From Rhopalosiphum padi (lineage: Eukaryota > Arthropoda > Insecta > Hemiptera > Aphididae), in assembly GCF_020882245.1 (NCBI RefSeq), contig NC_083599.1, positions 19,850,865 through 19,914,864 of the forward strand: a stretch of DNA of 64,000 nt. The letters run 5' to 3'. Below are positions 50,455 through 64,000 of this stretch, piece by piece (within the stretch, counting starts at the first letter, position 1; each line of letters begins with the position of its first letter). A program made the position numbers and the translations under genes. The notes under the pieces were generated by a model. It saw only the letters and a list, made by a program, of their open reading frames with translations, had not been told where the DNA came from and ran no database searches.

Positions 50455-53400
50455 CTAAGGAGCCTCTTGCAACTTCTTCAAACCCTTGCAGTTTATGATT
50501 GACGAGGTAGAATCACGATTTTCTTGGAAGAAACAGATGTTCATCTTCGGAACGCCGTTGATTAGGTCGATGCCAAAGAAGATGATATTGACCGAAAAAG
50601 CGGAAACTTTGAGCAGTACGGACACGTCGGCCTCGGGCTGTACGAACTCGTGACTGATGTATTGATGCTGCGGATTGATTTTTTCTGCGAACTGCAAGCA
50701 CATTTCTAAATTAAGCACACTGCACGGTGCCACAAATGTGTACCCCTTGACCGACCGACTAGCGCCGTCAGTCTCGTTGACCACCATTTCGTCGTCGAAC
50801 ATGTTTTCCGGACGGGACGCGTGCTTCTGATACTCGGCCATCAGAGCGACCGGTTTCATGCCAACCTCGCCGATGGCCCACAGCGCGTACTGGTCCATGG
50901 CGCATCTTTCGAGCCCGTATATGGTGCAAAACTCCTTGTCCACCTCACAAACGTTCGTCTCGCCGAGCCTGGCTAGTTCGGCTACGCAATCGTTGTGCTT
51001 TGCGGACAGCTTTTTCGCCTCCTGCAGGACGAGCTCTACGCAATACTTGATCAGGGCTGGACGGATTGATCTATTCACCGCGACCTCGCGCAGACTTTCC
51101 AACAGCACTACCATGCGCTGGCCACGCAAAACATACTTCACGCTCTCTTGCTCCGCGATGTTTTCCACCACGTGCCGCAACATCTCGTCGACGCCCAGCT
51201 CGGTCGTTTGTTTCTGATAGTTATCAAATATAAGTCGAATATTTTTCCAAGCAAAGAGCAAATTCTGTGGAGTGAGGTTATCCTCGAGAAACATTGTGAC
51301 TCGTTCCACAAACACTGCCAAATGCTTTTTGATAAAGTAAACCGACTGCCAAAGTATTGAACCCATGCAGTAAGGAATTTTCTCCATAGTCTTGTAAATC
51401 GGAAACCAAACAGCTTTCTGGGATAGTACCTAAAGAAATTATACAATTAGACCCATCATTATAATATTAATTTGAATTATACTATAAAATGTATGCGAAT
51501 ATTTAAAGGTGGAAAAGACAATGCAAAAAAAAAATAGCTAGAGTTAACTAAGTCAACGAAATTTAAAATAAATTTAACTTATACCAATTAAGAAAACATA
51601 AACTATAGTTGAATTACATTTTAGATAAAATATGCTTTTTAAAATTATAGCACAGCTAAATTATGAAAATGAACAATTAGAATTTAAAAAATTCCATTTT
51701 AAATTTAATATAATAAATTTGTGAGAAAAAGATTTGATAATTAAGATATATTTTTAGTAATACTGTCTTTTATATTATATTATTTTTATTTATTAACACA
51801 ATAGATAATAGAATACAATTATATAATAAAAGAAAAAATGAATTATGCATAAGAAAAAAATATTAAATAGTTCTGAAGACAAACAAGAATAAAAGGTAAT
51901 GAAAAAGTAGCATAAGGAGCAGCATACTCAAACTCAGTGGCGAAGCTTATGTTTTTAGTTAGGGAGACATTGAATAAAATGACACTATACGCTTGGATTC
52001 CTCCCTTTTTATTTTACCCATTCGATAATACTTTTTATTCGTATGAGTAATTAATAATTCCACCGTTCAAAATTACATACATTAAATCATCAACCATGAG
52101 GACAAACTATAATATAATAACAACAATATTAAGAAACACGTAGGTACCTTTCGACTATCAGTAATAGCGATTTACAGGGGACGATGGCGATGTCGATAAT
52201 TGAGGAAATCTGAATAGCGAGACATGTCTCATAACGAAGATAGTAAACCTCACTTACATTAAAATCTCCCCCGTACCCGCGCGCTCATAATTTGGAGACG
52301 TTGCATCGTAACGTCTCTTTGGTATAATATAAATATATAATATTTGGAATGACCCGCACAGCCGTATCGCGGGCATCTAATCTATTTTAATAATTTTTAA
52401 AGACTATAACTGTACAACAAAAAACCAATTTTAACAAATATTAAAACGTATATCATTTTTATAATATAAATTACGTTAAAATTTGTAAATATTTTATAAA
52501 ACAAAATTATTTGTCCTGTGTTCTAATTTCTTAGTGGGTAGACGTTGTTTCATTGTCTCCTATGACACTTCTCCACTGCTCAAACTGCACTTCACAGTTT
52601 CTAAAAATCACGTCTTACTCGGCCATCAAAACCCAAATTAAATACTTCATACTAATAAAATGATAAAAATGGTAATCACTGGTCATAACAACAGAAAAAA
52701 CTCAGAAAAATCAAAAATACAATTTATCTAACAGAAATGAAAAACTGTAATTAACCATATCTGATTAGGCCATATTAGGATATGTAATATGTGGTGTTAA
52801 CTTAGCAGTAAAATATAAATTAACAGAATGCCACTAATAGGTATAACCTTAAGAAAATACAATATTCAATTCAATATAGACCTATTAACTATTAGGTCCA
52901 AACATAGAAAACACTACAAATATGATAAACTTCTTAAGAGACACAGACTTATAAAATCAAATTTGACAAAGAAAAAAAAAATTATGCATAATGTTATCAT
53001 TTTAAAATTGTAAAACTATTACTGTTATTGTAAAATTTTAAAACTAATTACCTGTGTTATTATAAAATGTTATTTTTTAAAGATCAACAAAAAACATTTT
53101 TTATAGTCACCTTAAATGTATTGCATGTAATATATCTACAAGTTTTTATTAATTAAGACTATCAGTTTATTAATTATAGGTTAAGTCTGGATTTGTATAC
53201 ATTAAGAAACTATTTGCTATCCATTCTCTATTATACACAATTGTTTGACATTTTATACTCTCATTCAATTGCATACTCTCAGTAAAAATATGAAAATGCA
53301 TAGAAGTGCAGACTTTGGTTATTCTTATTAGTTATCAATACTTAAAAATATATATTAATTTAATAGAATATGTAGGTACTTACATTTAAAATATTTTCAA

Positions 53401-54918
53401 TTTCACTTGAAGCCATTATTATTCCAGTAATAAGGAATAAATCCAAACGTAGGTTTAACACATTTATCAATGTTACTTCAAAATTATTGTCTATTAATTC
53501 TAATGTAAAACGGAAGACTTCCAATGTACATTGAGTAATACAAGCACTTTTTTGAAAAATTGTCAGAGCTCTTCCTGTTTTTTGAATACATGAGATTTCA
53601 GTAGTTATTATTCTAGAAAGTAATTGCGCTGGTTTTGTTATAATGCCAATTACAGAAATTGCTAAATCAATCCATTCATGACAAGCTCGTGCGACTGAAA
53701 CTTTAATGTCATATTTGTACATGTTTATCAGTTGATTAATTTGTCTACCAGCTCCATATACAGAAGAACTTGTATATACTGCAACGGTTGGTATGATCAC
53801 AGGCGCTAATATGGGGAAAAAATAACTACCTACCATAATTAAACGGCCAGCCCAATCTACTATTTTTGAAGATATGTCAGCTGCTTTTAAAATTTTATTG
53901 CTCGATTTGGAAGCCGGTGTTATACTTTGAAATATTGTTTTTGATGCATCATAAAACCCAGAAATAGGGTAGAACATAAATCCTTCAGGAAGATTATTAT
54001 TGTCCAAATATTCATTCCAGTTACAGTATGTTCTATTGCGTTCATAATCAATAAAAATACATTTATTTTTATTCGATTTTATTCGAAGTAAATACCATTT
54101 ATGTACATCTTTATCAGGAAAATTTTGGCAGATACTACACTTTTGTTTGCAAATACTATGTGTCATAGTAAAACCTACATTAATGTTACCATAAAAATCA
54201 GGTTCAATTTTCTTCTCTATATTTTTTTTCATATTTAAAATAGTTTCTTGGATTTTATTATTATATAACTTAAATAATATTTCTTCATTGTTCATTTCAC
54301 TATATTTGTTGTAATCAATTACTTTAGGAGATGGGCGTTCATAATAAAAGGATGCTATAAACAATTTCAGTTGATTCATATGTATGGTTATCCATTCTGG
54401 CCGCGAATTGAAATATGAATATTGTAATTCTTCGAGGCGTTTAATGAACAGGCGTCCTCTCTGAAAAAATATAAATAAATAAATTGATATATAAAAATAC
54501 AAATGGCTAAATAATAATGTATTGATAAATTGTCTTAGACAAATAAATTTAAAAATGTTATAGTTGTTATTGAAAAGAAATATTGTTGAATGAATTAAAA
54601 TAATAATAATAATATAGGAAATATCTTTTAAAAAATAAAATAACATAATAAACTACAATGGATTGAAAAATATTTTTTTTTTATTCAAAGTAAACAAAAG
54701 TTGGCTATTTGCCAAATAAAAATATTAAACAGAAATTGTAGAATATAATAACAGTGTTATGAAATAGAAAATAGAAAATTAGAAAACTTACTTTTTTAAT
54801 TATTAACTAATTAAACTAATTAAACATGATAAAAATATGAATAAATAAATAAATATTAAAAGAGTTATATTAATTGTTTTGTACTTACTTTAAGGTTTTC
54901 TTCAAAATTGTCGTCCAT
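50455..54918 (-). CDS. Uncharacterised insect protein, possibly DUF4781-like (copy 2)
   Basis: Exons 54918-54889, 54460-53384 and 51429-50455 correspond one to one to those of copy 1 at 23612-28075, with the same splice sites and identical translated frames (693 aa as modelled). The long exons have no difference between copies, so there is no sign yet of divergence or decay of either one. If the duplication is real, the gene's dose is doubled with its local flanks, including the region to its right where its promoter should lie. Same doubts as for copy 1: exons 2 and 3 differ strongly in base composition and may be separate genes, and the family assignment is a weak recollection. Confidence 0.6.
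51443..53383. other. Putative intron between exons 2 and 3 (copy 2)
   Basis: Matches 24600-26540; same hairpin, now at 52295-52317. Confidence 0.4.
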
Positions 54919-55480
54919 ACTGAAAATCAATCAAATATTTTCGCCAACCACCAGTTAATTTCCTTAACAATATATTATAAAAATATGAATGATGATAATC
55001 TTAATATTACATAATTTTACTAATATCTCAATACTTTAAATATTTTCAGGTTATATTTTGTTTTAGAAAATATACTAATACTAGTTTAGGCTGTGTGAAC
55101 ACTGAATAAGGTTTAAAATTAAGTTATAATTAAAATAATACAGTAAATGGGATGAATTTTATAATTACAACATTTATTTAACGACAAATGTGTGAGTATA
55201 AAAAAAATTATGTAATTAAATGTAATGTTTCATATTAATATCTAGGGTAGGATTTATATGCAATGGCATGTTATATGTGATTATGATTTCTGATTATTGC
55301 TTTTATTTATTATGTCCAGAAATCACGTCACATTGAAGCAAATAGTGGTCATATTTTGAATAAAATGTATTCAACTTTAAACACATAAAATATATTATGG
55401 TATAATACCATATATAGAATATAACCTATAATATATTATACACATAACCTACCATAATACTTACAATAAAATAAATTACT

Positions 55481-55867
55481 TTAAGAGGATGTCGCACTCA
55501 TAAGTGTTGTCTCCATCTTAAACATGAATGACATAGGTCATAGACAATATGCGTTTACACAATTTGTGTAGAACTCGCTCTATTTTGGTTCTAGAGTAAA
55601 TATACCTATTATAAAATTAAAAGATGACAATATTTTGGAGGGCAAGATGCTGAGTATTTTTCATTATTTCTAATATAACGTTCATTATAATCGTTTTAAA
55701 AAAGCTAAGCATCTTGCCCTCCGAAATATTGTCAACTTTTAATTTTAAAAATAGGTATATTTACTCTATAACCAAAATTGAGCCGGTTTCTACTCAGACT
55801 GCATAAACGCGCTAAGTCGTACATGTGTAAGATGGAGACAATACATACAAATGCGACGTCCTTTTAA
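55481..55867. mobile_element. TTAA-bounded foldback MITE (copy 2)
   Basis: Copy of 28638-29024, with TTAA at both ends and a long imperfect palindrome. Confidence 0.8.
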
Positions 55868-56557
55868 TAGCAATATCAATAAAAATATCATGATATAGGT
55901 ACTTAGTAATATAGGCTAATAGACCATATTTACTAAGAATCGTTTTTCATACGTAAGACATAGATTTATCATTGGTTTTAAATTTCACAGTTATATAATA
56001 TTTGTGACTTACCTATTTAATGAATCAATATATTGAATAATTATATATTTTCAATGGGAAATGGCGCGACATCAGCCTTACTACTTTCTAGTGTTTATTC
56101 TCGTATAATAATATAATATGATCATGATCTATGAACATATAAAGCAACTATAAAAATTAAAAGTTCTTAATAACTGATAAATATTAAATAATAAAAATAT
56201 TACTTATTTATATAACTAATAACACGATTAACTTACAATCATAGTTAATAAATATAATTACACCATAGATTACACAGATAGGTAAAAAAAACAATAATTA
56301 ATAATTATATTTATTATTTTCATGTAAACACGAATCGTGATAAGGTGAAAGCGTTGTAATATTCTGTGGTGAAGGTCAGTTGACAATCGGATCACTGCAG
56401 CCGATTCCACGCTCCGCACGCACCAATTACTATCAACATCATATCATATCAATTATTAATACAAGTGATAAGCACTTGTCCAAAAACGGATAAGAGTAGA
56501 CATTTAACTTTATATCAGTCTTTTTAAGAGGCCGTCCCAGTAGAAAAAAATCGACCG

Positions 56558-56891
56558 AAAAACATGCTTTCGTACTTCCAATAGTAGTAATAGTACTCAG
56601 GCCTCGTTGATCGTAGAAACATGATTTTGGTATCAAAATAATCACGAGAAGTTGTACTAAATATTCTTGGAACAGAATTTTAAAATTTTTTTTCGTTCCA
56701 ATTTTATATGTGTTTGAAATTTGTAAAATTTTTCTTTTTTTTAAAAAATCATATAAAATCGGAAAATTTAGATATCGAAAATCTGTTCCAAGAATATTTA
56801 GTACAACTTCTCGTGATTATTTTGATACTAAAATCATGTTTCTACGATCAACGAGGCCTGAGTACTATTGGAAGTACGAAAGCATGTTTTT
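56558..56891. repeat. Long inverted repeat (copy 2)
   Basis: Copy of 29715-30048: arms 56558-56675 and 56783-56891. Confidence 0.85.
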
Positions 56892-56932
56892 GGCAAAAAA
56901 ATAACGAATTTGCCGTCGTCAAGTGCTGCTAA

Positions 56933-58668
56933 AGCGATTACAGCGGCAGCGTTCTGAAATAGTACTTCTTCCACCACCCCGCTTGCATATGCAGCCGTAC
57001 CGCACCATAGGTCAAAACTGGTTATTTATCGCAGCCGCGCACTGGTTATAAATAGCCAAGTACGTCAATACGAAAATAATAATTTTGTCAATAAATAATA
57101 TTATTTTATTTTTCGATGTTATAATTCGTAATTTTATTTACTATCGTATTTTACGCAAAATGGAACTACGACATAATACTATATCGTAAAATTGTCACAA
57201 ATCAGCTAGAAAACGTACGATAAAAAAATAATATAAATTAAATTAAATATAAAAAAATACATTGTATTAATCCTAACATCATTTTTTTTATTATTACTTA
57301 TTTAACCGTATGATTTTAAAGTATTTGTTAATGGTTTTATTTATTTTTTTGATCGGTTTTTATTTTGATGAATGTTGAAATGTTATTTTAAGAATATGTA
57401 ATAGTTAGGGCCAAGATTTATATTCCCTTAAAAATATCAAAATACGCTGTAAAAAATAGTTAAAAACTTTTTTTACATTTTAATTTTGTTATTTTATTGC
57501 AATTTTTAATAGATTCTTTGGTGATGATTTTGATTGTTGACTGATGAAAACATCACTTTTGAAATTGATTTATTTATTCTAAGCATACCAAATAAATTCA
57601 TAATTAATTTTATGCTAAATTCTATATTTTCATGTTAATCTATTTTACCTGTTAGATTGCAAGTGATACATTGTACAATAATATAGTCATAAATAAAATG
57701 ATCAATAAATGATAAATTTGTAGAACAAAGTTTCTTGACCTAACATTTTGAATTATCAATTACATTTTATCTATAAAATATGTAGGTATATAATATATAA
57801 ATATAATCTAAAAATTACTAAAGTAAGCTAATAATTAGTAAAAGAAAAGAAAAAATTGTTATTAACTTCAAAACTGTTAAAAATGTAAAATAAAAGTTTT
57901 GTTTTCGATTCTCTTAAGTATGAAAAGGGATTTGCTACTTGAAAAGCATTGCCTAAAAAATATTACATTTTTAATTCAAATTCAGGCCGTAAGAATAATA
58001 TTTTTATGGAGCCAAATATGTAGGTACCTATATAATATAGACTATAGTTAATTTAATAATGTATAATATATTAGTGTCCTTTTTACACTAAATCCAATTA
58101 TAATTTAAAAAAATTTAAAAATGTTATAGTGAACTACTGAAGACTAAAATCAGATTAAATAATATCTATCATAATCAATATAACAAGATTAAAAACACTT
58201 AAGAAAAGTCTTATTTTTACCTAATGTGTTACAATTCTCTAGTACCTTTTTTTTAACCAAATTAGGAAAATCAGGAACCAAAAAATTGCGAATTCCATAG
58301 GTACCTACCTATTATATTATTGGTAGGTATTAATGTTGAACATGTAATTATATATAAAAAATTATTTGTTTGATGATAATATTTAAAAATTTAATGAAAA
58401 AAATGTATCATTCATTTTCATATTTAGGTAGTTCTGAAAATAATAAAAAAAACTAAAACATGATACTAGTATTTATAATCAATGATACAATTAATAAATT
58501 TCTAAAAATTGAAAATCAAGAAAGTTTACAACTTTACAAGTCAATCTCTAACTTGACAAGCGTTTTTTTTATTACTAAACCTAAGACGTAACTAATCAAT
58601 TATATTATGGCATTATATCTATTATAAGAGCCTGTATCTACATCCACTTTGGACAATCCTTGGCTTTC
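56933..58668. other. Intergenic, nothing recognised (copy 2)
   Basis: Matches 30090-31825. Confidence 0.5.
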
Positions 58669-58786
58669 GCCAACGACCATACCACGTTGAATACACCAGT
58701 TCTCGTCCGATCACTGAAGTTAAGCAACGTCGGGCGTAGTTAGTACTTGGATGGGTGACCGCTTGGGAACACTACGTGCCGTTGGT
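58669..58786 (+). rRNA. 5S ribosomal RNA (copy 2)
   Basis: Identical to the gene at 31826-31943, with intact helix I, internal control region and T-run terminator (58786-58795). The two copies are 26,843 bp apart and lie in the same orientation as part of the larger duplication, not as a 5S tandem repeat. Confidence 0.93.
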
Positions 58787-58795
58787 TTTTTTTTT
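58786..58795 (+). terminator. Pol III T-run terminator of 5S (copy 2)
   Basis: Ten T residues beginning at the 3' end of the 5S gene. Confidence 0.8.
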
Positions 58796-61700
58796 TAATA
58801 TTAAATCGTATTTTAATTTTTATAGGTATCTGTAAGTATTTTTTTTTTTAGTTCATTAATTATTAATTTATTTTTTTTTTCATACAAATATCTGTTACAA
58901 TAAATATTATTTATTCACGTCTCAACAATTTAAGTATTAATAGTTTAATGTCTTTTGACTTATAAACAAATTTCCAAATTAAATTATCTTGAGAATTATA
59001 CTATAATGTTACTGGATTTGTGTAAAAATCCCAATTATTGTTTATTTTTGTTTTCTTAATTATAAAAAGTATACTTCATTCCTCAAAGTACTAACTAGAT
59101 TCACTTTTTAGTTTTTTATCAGAAAAGATTAAAGAAGATTGAAGCATTTTTACTGTTCTAAAAGGTGATGATAGATACAAAAAAGAAAACATTTTTGTAA
59201 AATTTAATTTTAATACATTCATCACTTCACCTAAAATCTAAAAGTTGTTGCTGCTGTATTACGTTGTAAATTGTAATATATACTTTAATATTAAACTATT
59301 GTAAACATTTTTTATGATTTTTGTCCTTAACTATTAATAATGAATAATGATGTATGATTTAATGAATATACTAAAATTACTGGGTAGTATAATTAGAAAA
59401 ATAAAAGGGAATATTTTAACAAATACAAATGTAAATTAATATTAAAAGTATCTTGTACTTGTTACCTGTGTCTTACATTTGAATATTTTAATAAAACATC
59501 ATAGTAGAATTTAAACAACCGATTGTATGTATTAGATTGTATATTAAACATCTAATTTTTTGAATTTTACATTTGGATTTTCAAATTGTTGACTGTCGTA
59601 AAAAAGGTATGAGGGGATCTAATATTTAATTTCCAAGCCTTAGTTTTAAAAATTAAAAATTTTAACTACAAAAATTAGTTTTACAATTTTCGCGATTTTG
59701 TAAAAAACACTATATTTTCATCTGGCACGGTAATAGACAATAGTATATGCCTAATATGTATAAACTTTCAATGTCTCATACAGAAGTTTAACTTGCTCTC
59801 AAGGTGAATATATAATTAATTTATGTAGTTCAAGTATAACTTTCATAGATAGCGCAAAGGATAATAATAGCTACAACGTTGGTAAATAGTGTATGAAAAT
59901 AAAATACAATATTTTTAAATGAACGTAGGAAAATGATTTAGTTAGAAAAATATTTGTTTGGAAAATATTAAGTACCTAATATACCTTTATTATAATACAG
60001 CATTATTCATTTACCGGAGAATATTTTAAGGAATTATCACACACATGGCGACATGAAAAATAATTATCCATGCTAAACATATCACAATCAAAAACACAAA
60101 AGCCTAAAAAAAAGAACACAACAATAACATTATTTAAATAAAACTTATAAAACCTTATCTATATCAAACCATATCATAAAACTAGGATCACATAAATATT
60201 GTATGACTTAAATTTAATCGTTTTAATTAAAATAATAAAATTAATTATTAATTATATTCAATATACATATTATACAAGTATAAAAAACAACAATTTAAAA
60301 TAGGAGTAAGAATTCAAATTATATAATTTATTCAAATTTCTTTAAAAAATTTCTTTATAATTCATTGAAGGCTCAGAGTGAAAAAATATTTTTCTAGCAG
60401 TAAAAAGCCGATGATAAATTTAAAATTTAAAAATAGCGTGTTCACACCGCTTATTTTGCCGGGAGGGGCGTTGTTAATATAATACATTATAATTTATAAT
60501 GTATTTATTCTATGCTAATATAGTTATAATAGGTTCCTATAATCCTATATTTATTGTGATAGATAGCATATATAACTACATGGGATCATATAATAAAATG
60601 CATTAAATACATATTATCAGAAAATTATGATTACGTTTGAATACATGTAACTATGCATAATATAGAAATCTGAAATATCAAAATGAAAGTACAAAAGTTA
60701 CAACCAAAAAATGTAAAGTAAGAGAAAAAATATGCAATGAAAAAAGGTAGTTATGTAAGGTAAATATATAGTAGATAACCTTATGTTATATAGGTACTTA
60801 ATTTTCGTATTAAATAATCCACATTGGTTTTTTACGCAATTGAAACTATAAGATCAACAGTACATAATCGTAAACAAAATATAATAATAACATTAATTAA
60901 AAAAAAATTAATTAATAAATTGAAAGAATATCTATGGCTTAACAACAATCATGTCCAACACAAACTTCTTCACTTGAATTTTGATACTTTAACGGTAATA
61001 ATTTTTATATTAATTGTATTAAACATTCGTTTTTCAGTAGTAATATTTTAACAGTTTCATAAATATAATTTATATTCTAAATTACGGATGACAATTTTTT
61101 CTAACGTTACGTGCCAAAAATTAACTATTTTTTTTCCTGCGTGTCATTTAATTATAGAAACAATTATTAATTATTATATTATATATATATATATATATGA
61201 ATAAGAAAATATAATGTACCTATTAATTTAAATTAATTTATTGTAATTATCAAGTTGACTAAGGAGAAAGAAGTTTAATAAAAAAAAAAAAATGACGAAA
61301 ATAAACGAACCTACAATATAATTTTCTGGAAGACGTCAGCGGTAATAAAAAGGATCTTATTATATTTATTATTAAAAATAAAATAATATACCTAATAAGT
61401 AATAAGTATTTTAATTTTTCTCGTGTTCTGAACATTTTTTTGCGTGTAAATCTTAGGTGCGCGTGTGCACGGATTGCCATTCCTGTTCTAAATCTATTTT
61501 ATACAAAAAACTGATTTTTATAAAGCAGTGTATGCTTTTTCAATTGTATTTTCGATCAAACACGAAAGTATATGGTTGCTTTTTTAACTTTAGCCAGGCA
61601 ATTTGAAAACAAGTATAAAATCACGATGACTGTTCAAATAATAATTATACTAAAGATACTAACATGAAAATTAGGAGAACTTGCTTTTATGACTGTGAAT

Positions 61701-62165
61701 AAAATAGGTAATTAACTAATGGTTTGAAGTATATAATTAGAAAGCAAGTATTTTAATAAATATTATAACATATTCTGAGATGAATTGAATTAAAGAGATA
61801 AAAGAAGAAGAGATACGTTAACCTCCACTATTTTCAATAGAATTTTGCAACTGTTTTAGTTGTCTTCGAGGTGATCTTTCAGAGAACCAACAGGCAACAA
61901 CAATGTTAAATGTGGAGATGTAGTATAATACATTATTAATACATTTTCAGCACTATAATAAATTGTACGGACCCAGTCATTAAATCATAGATACGTTAAA
62001 AAGAGATCATATAGCTTAACTAAAATGACAAAACAAACAATTAATTGACAGATTTAAGTCACAAAAATAACCTAGGTAACCTATGTGTAACCGGTTTGCC
62101 TTTATTCGAAATTAGCACGTCTCAGTGACACGACACTGATGCTGTATACGGAGTTTCACTTTGTC
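58796..62165. other. Intergenic, nothing firm (copy 2)
   Basis: Matches 31953-35322. Confidence 0.45.
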
Positions 62166-62348
62166 TCAGCTGAGGCAGTAGTAGGACATATCATCACATG
62201 ACCTATTACCATATGCCTTTGTCTTACTTATATGGTTTGGCAAATTTCTTTTTCTTTTATTAGATCCAACACTGTTTAGTTTGTCTGCATTTACGTCCAA
62301 TTGATTTTCTCCGTATTTCTCCAGCACCATATCACTGAATACGTGCAT
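62166..62348 (-). CDS. Hypothetical small ORF or first exon (copy 2)
   Basis: Same 60 codons as 35323-35505, with the same possible donor after residue 40. No family recognised. Confidence 0.3.
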   Translation of the reverse strand: MHVFSDMVLEKYGENQLDVNADKLNSVGSNKRKRNLPNHISKTKAYGNRSCDDMSYYCLS

Positions 62349-62402
62349 TTTTTCTTTTTATAATAATATTGTCTTTTACTTTAGGTGCCCACTGCGGGTC
62401 AT

Positions 62403-63006
62403 AACATCAATATATCGGCATTCGGCAATACCGAATATCGAACATCAGACTTATTCGCGGATTATACGTGATAATACTTGTTCACCGTGTATATACACCC
62501 ATCACTCTATTCACAGCAACAACAGGACTTGACCTGCACTCTCGTACACCGCCCCGCGGACACGAAAAGTCGCACGAAACGAGGCTACGCAATAAATACG
62601 ATAATAATAAGGCCTCGTCGTGTGTACATAAATACTGCAGGCCCTCTGCAGCAGCGCCACGCCATCCTCCGTGCACGGGGCCCCCCCCATTCGGTGACAG
62701 TCACGGAGCTTTGCGAAAAATAAAATATATATATATATATACCTATGCGCATAAACACATAATACGCGTTTGAATTCAAAAAAAAATAAATAAAAATTAC
62801 GACGCGCCGTAGGTATATAATACATAGGTATATATGCCGCGGCCGAACATTTCGAAAACACGCCAATGACATGTAAAAAGAGGATATATAATAATAATAA
62901 TAATAATAACCGCACACGATATAAACACGATAATAAAAATCCGCGAATACGTCGAGGGCGCGCAGGGTGTCTAACCCACATTGTAGTATATTATAAACGC
63001 TTACGC

Positions 63007-63042
<36 letters not shown>

Positions 63043-64000
63043 GACACACGATAATAATGACAATGGCGATGATATATATAAAATGACGATGCACAAAAAG
63101 TTTTTCACGTTTACGTGCGCTCCGACGACGCGACCAGCCCGACAACGACCGGGTGGCGTGTCCGCGAGTCGTATATATACGCACGCCTACCATCCCTCCC
63201 CGCCCCGGCCATAACGATATGGGTATACGCGCGTTTCGCGAGCAATGGAGTGCACAGCTACTGCTACCACTATACACACCCCTAACCAGTACCTTGGTAT
63301 AGGCGGTGTATAACTGTATAAGTATTTTAGATATATGTGTGTGTGTGTGTGAGTGAGTGTGAGTGTGTATTATTATTTCCACGTTTTTTTCCCGTTTTTT
63401 TCGTTTCGCGGGAATCTGAAACTCGTGCCAAGGTGAACTTTCGGCAGCCGCGACAGTGGGGTGGGGGGAGGGGGCGTCATTATACGTATATACCGTTTAT
63501 GTTTATTCACATCATAAGTATAGGTGTGTATATATGTACACATAATATCATGTTCGCGTACTGTATAATAATATAATAACAATAATACGATCGTTTTGGT
63601 CGTCGTCAACTGTGCTGTATAGTCGACAGGTCGTTTTCGAGCTTATAACATAATAATATATATATATATATATATTTATGATGTGCGCCGAAACCGTACC
63701 GGTTGACACGGTGTACCGCCACGGCCGCCGTTAAAAATCCGAGCACACGATCGCGATCGCATTAGTAGTTCGACAGTGGTTTTCCGCGCGTACGCGTGTC
63801 CCGGTGTCCAACATCGACATTTCATTTATTATATTTTATTAACGCAGCGTCCGATTTACGTATACGAAGATATCGCATCGCGTTTAATAAAACATACCTT
63901 TATACCGATATATCGCGCATGTCTTGCCATGCTATATTGTCCGCGTACCATCCAAATAAAATAATATTTTAATCATATTTATCCGTACGATTGCCGTTAT
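62403..64000. promoter_or_regulatory. CpG-rich block with microsatellites (copy 2, cut by window end)
   Basis: Copy of 35560-37156, including (AC)13 at 63017-63042. Poly-C is one base longer (62681-62688), which alone changes the lengths of reading frames crossing it. This supports reading those frames as non-coding. Confidence 0.4.

Larger units (their letters stand above)
44223..64000 (+). repeat. Segmental duplication, copy 2 (continues past window)
   Basis: This is a direct repeat of 17380-37156. It starts at base 44223, immediately after unit 1, with no spacer, so the arrangement is head to tail. Poly-C is 8 here (62681-62688) versus 7 in copy 1, and base 46952 is c versus g. All long reading frames outside the poly-C have identical translations in the two copies. 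The right end is cut by the window. Confidence 0.95.

Noticed and set aside
1..64000. CRISPR arrays, operons, bacterial or phage genes
   Set aside because: None seen. Introns, MITEs, a LINE fragment and Pol III 5S genes show eukaryotic nuclear DNA throughout.
1..64000. tRNA genes
   Set aside because: No convincing paired A-box/B-box with a cloverleaf was found by eye. A covariance-model scan would be needed to exclude a missed one.

Overview
The window looks like nuclear DNA of an aphid (Hemiptera, Sternorrhyncha). It is very AT-rich, with frequent TAGGTACCTA-type words, short coding exons split by GT/AG introns of 0.06-2.6 kb, and many small non-autonomous DNA transposons. No gene here is bacterial. 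Species cannot be fixed from the sequence alone.

Layout. (1) 1-8.4 kb, minus strand: eight exons, rebuilt by splicing, encode the N-terminal 359 codons of the ionotropic receptor Ir93a; the rest lies beyond position 1. (2) 8.4-13.3 kb: intergenic, with a 1.15 kb TIR element, a TGCA-rich hAT-like element of about 0.93 kb and a small hAT relic. (3) 13.3-16.4 kb, plus strand: a complete three-exon COQ10 gene (226 aa) with a hAT insertion (308 bp) and a nested pair of hAT elements in intron 1, and a 22-bp perfect hairpin just after the stop. (4) 17,380-44,222: a unit of 26,843 bp that starts again at 44,223 and runs to the window end. It holds a 5'-truncated LINE, hAT MITEs, a minus-strand three-exon gene of unknown function (693 aa as modelled), a TTAA-flanked foldback MITE, a 118/109-nt inverted repeat, a 5S rRNA gene, a CpG-rich block with simple repeats, and the first two exons of an unrecognised plus-strand gene. 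(5) 44,223-64,000: the second copy, nearly identical. I saw one substitution and one poly-C length change in 19.8 kb, although I did not count exhaustively.

The most notable structure is this head-to-tail duplication. The novel junction at 44,222/44,223 falls inside an open exon. The plus-strand gene starting at 43,470 is cut after 83 codons and reads on into the start of the next unit for 18 more codons before a stop. This is either a very recent tandem duplication that made a truncated or chimeric gene, or a haplotype/assembly duplication. Read depth and junction-spanning reads would separate the two.

No operon-like organisation exists. The genes are independent: Ir93a is a sensory co-receptor, COQ10 is a mitochondrial quinone chaperone, 5S rRNA is a Pol III ribosomal RNA, and two genes are unidentified.
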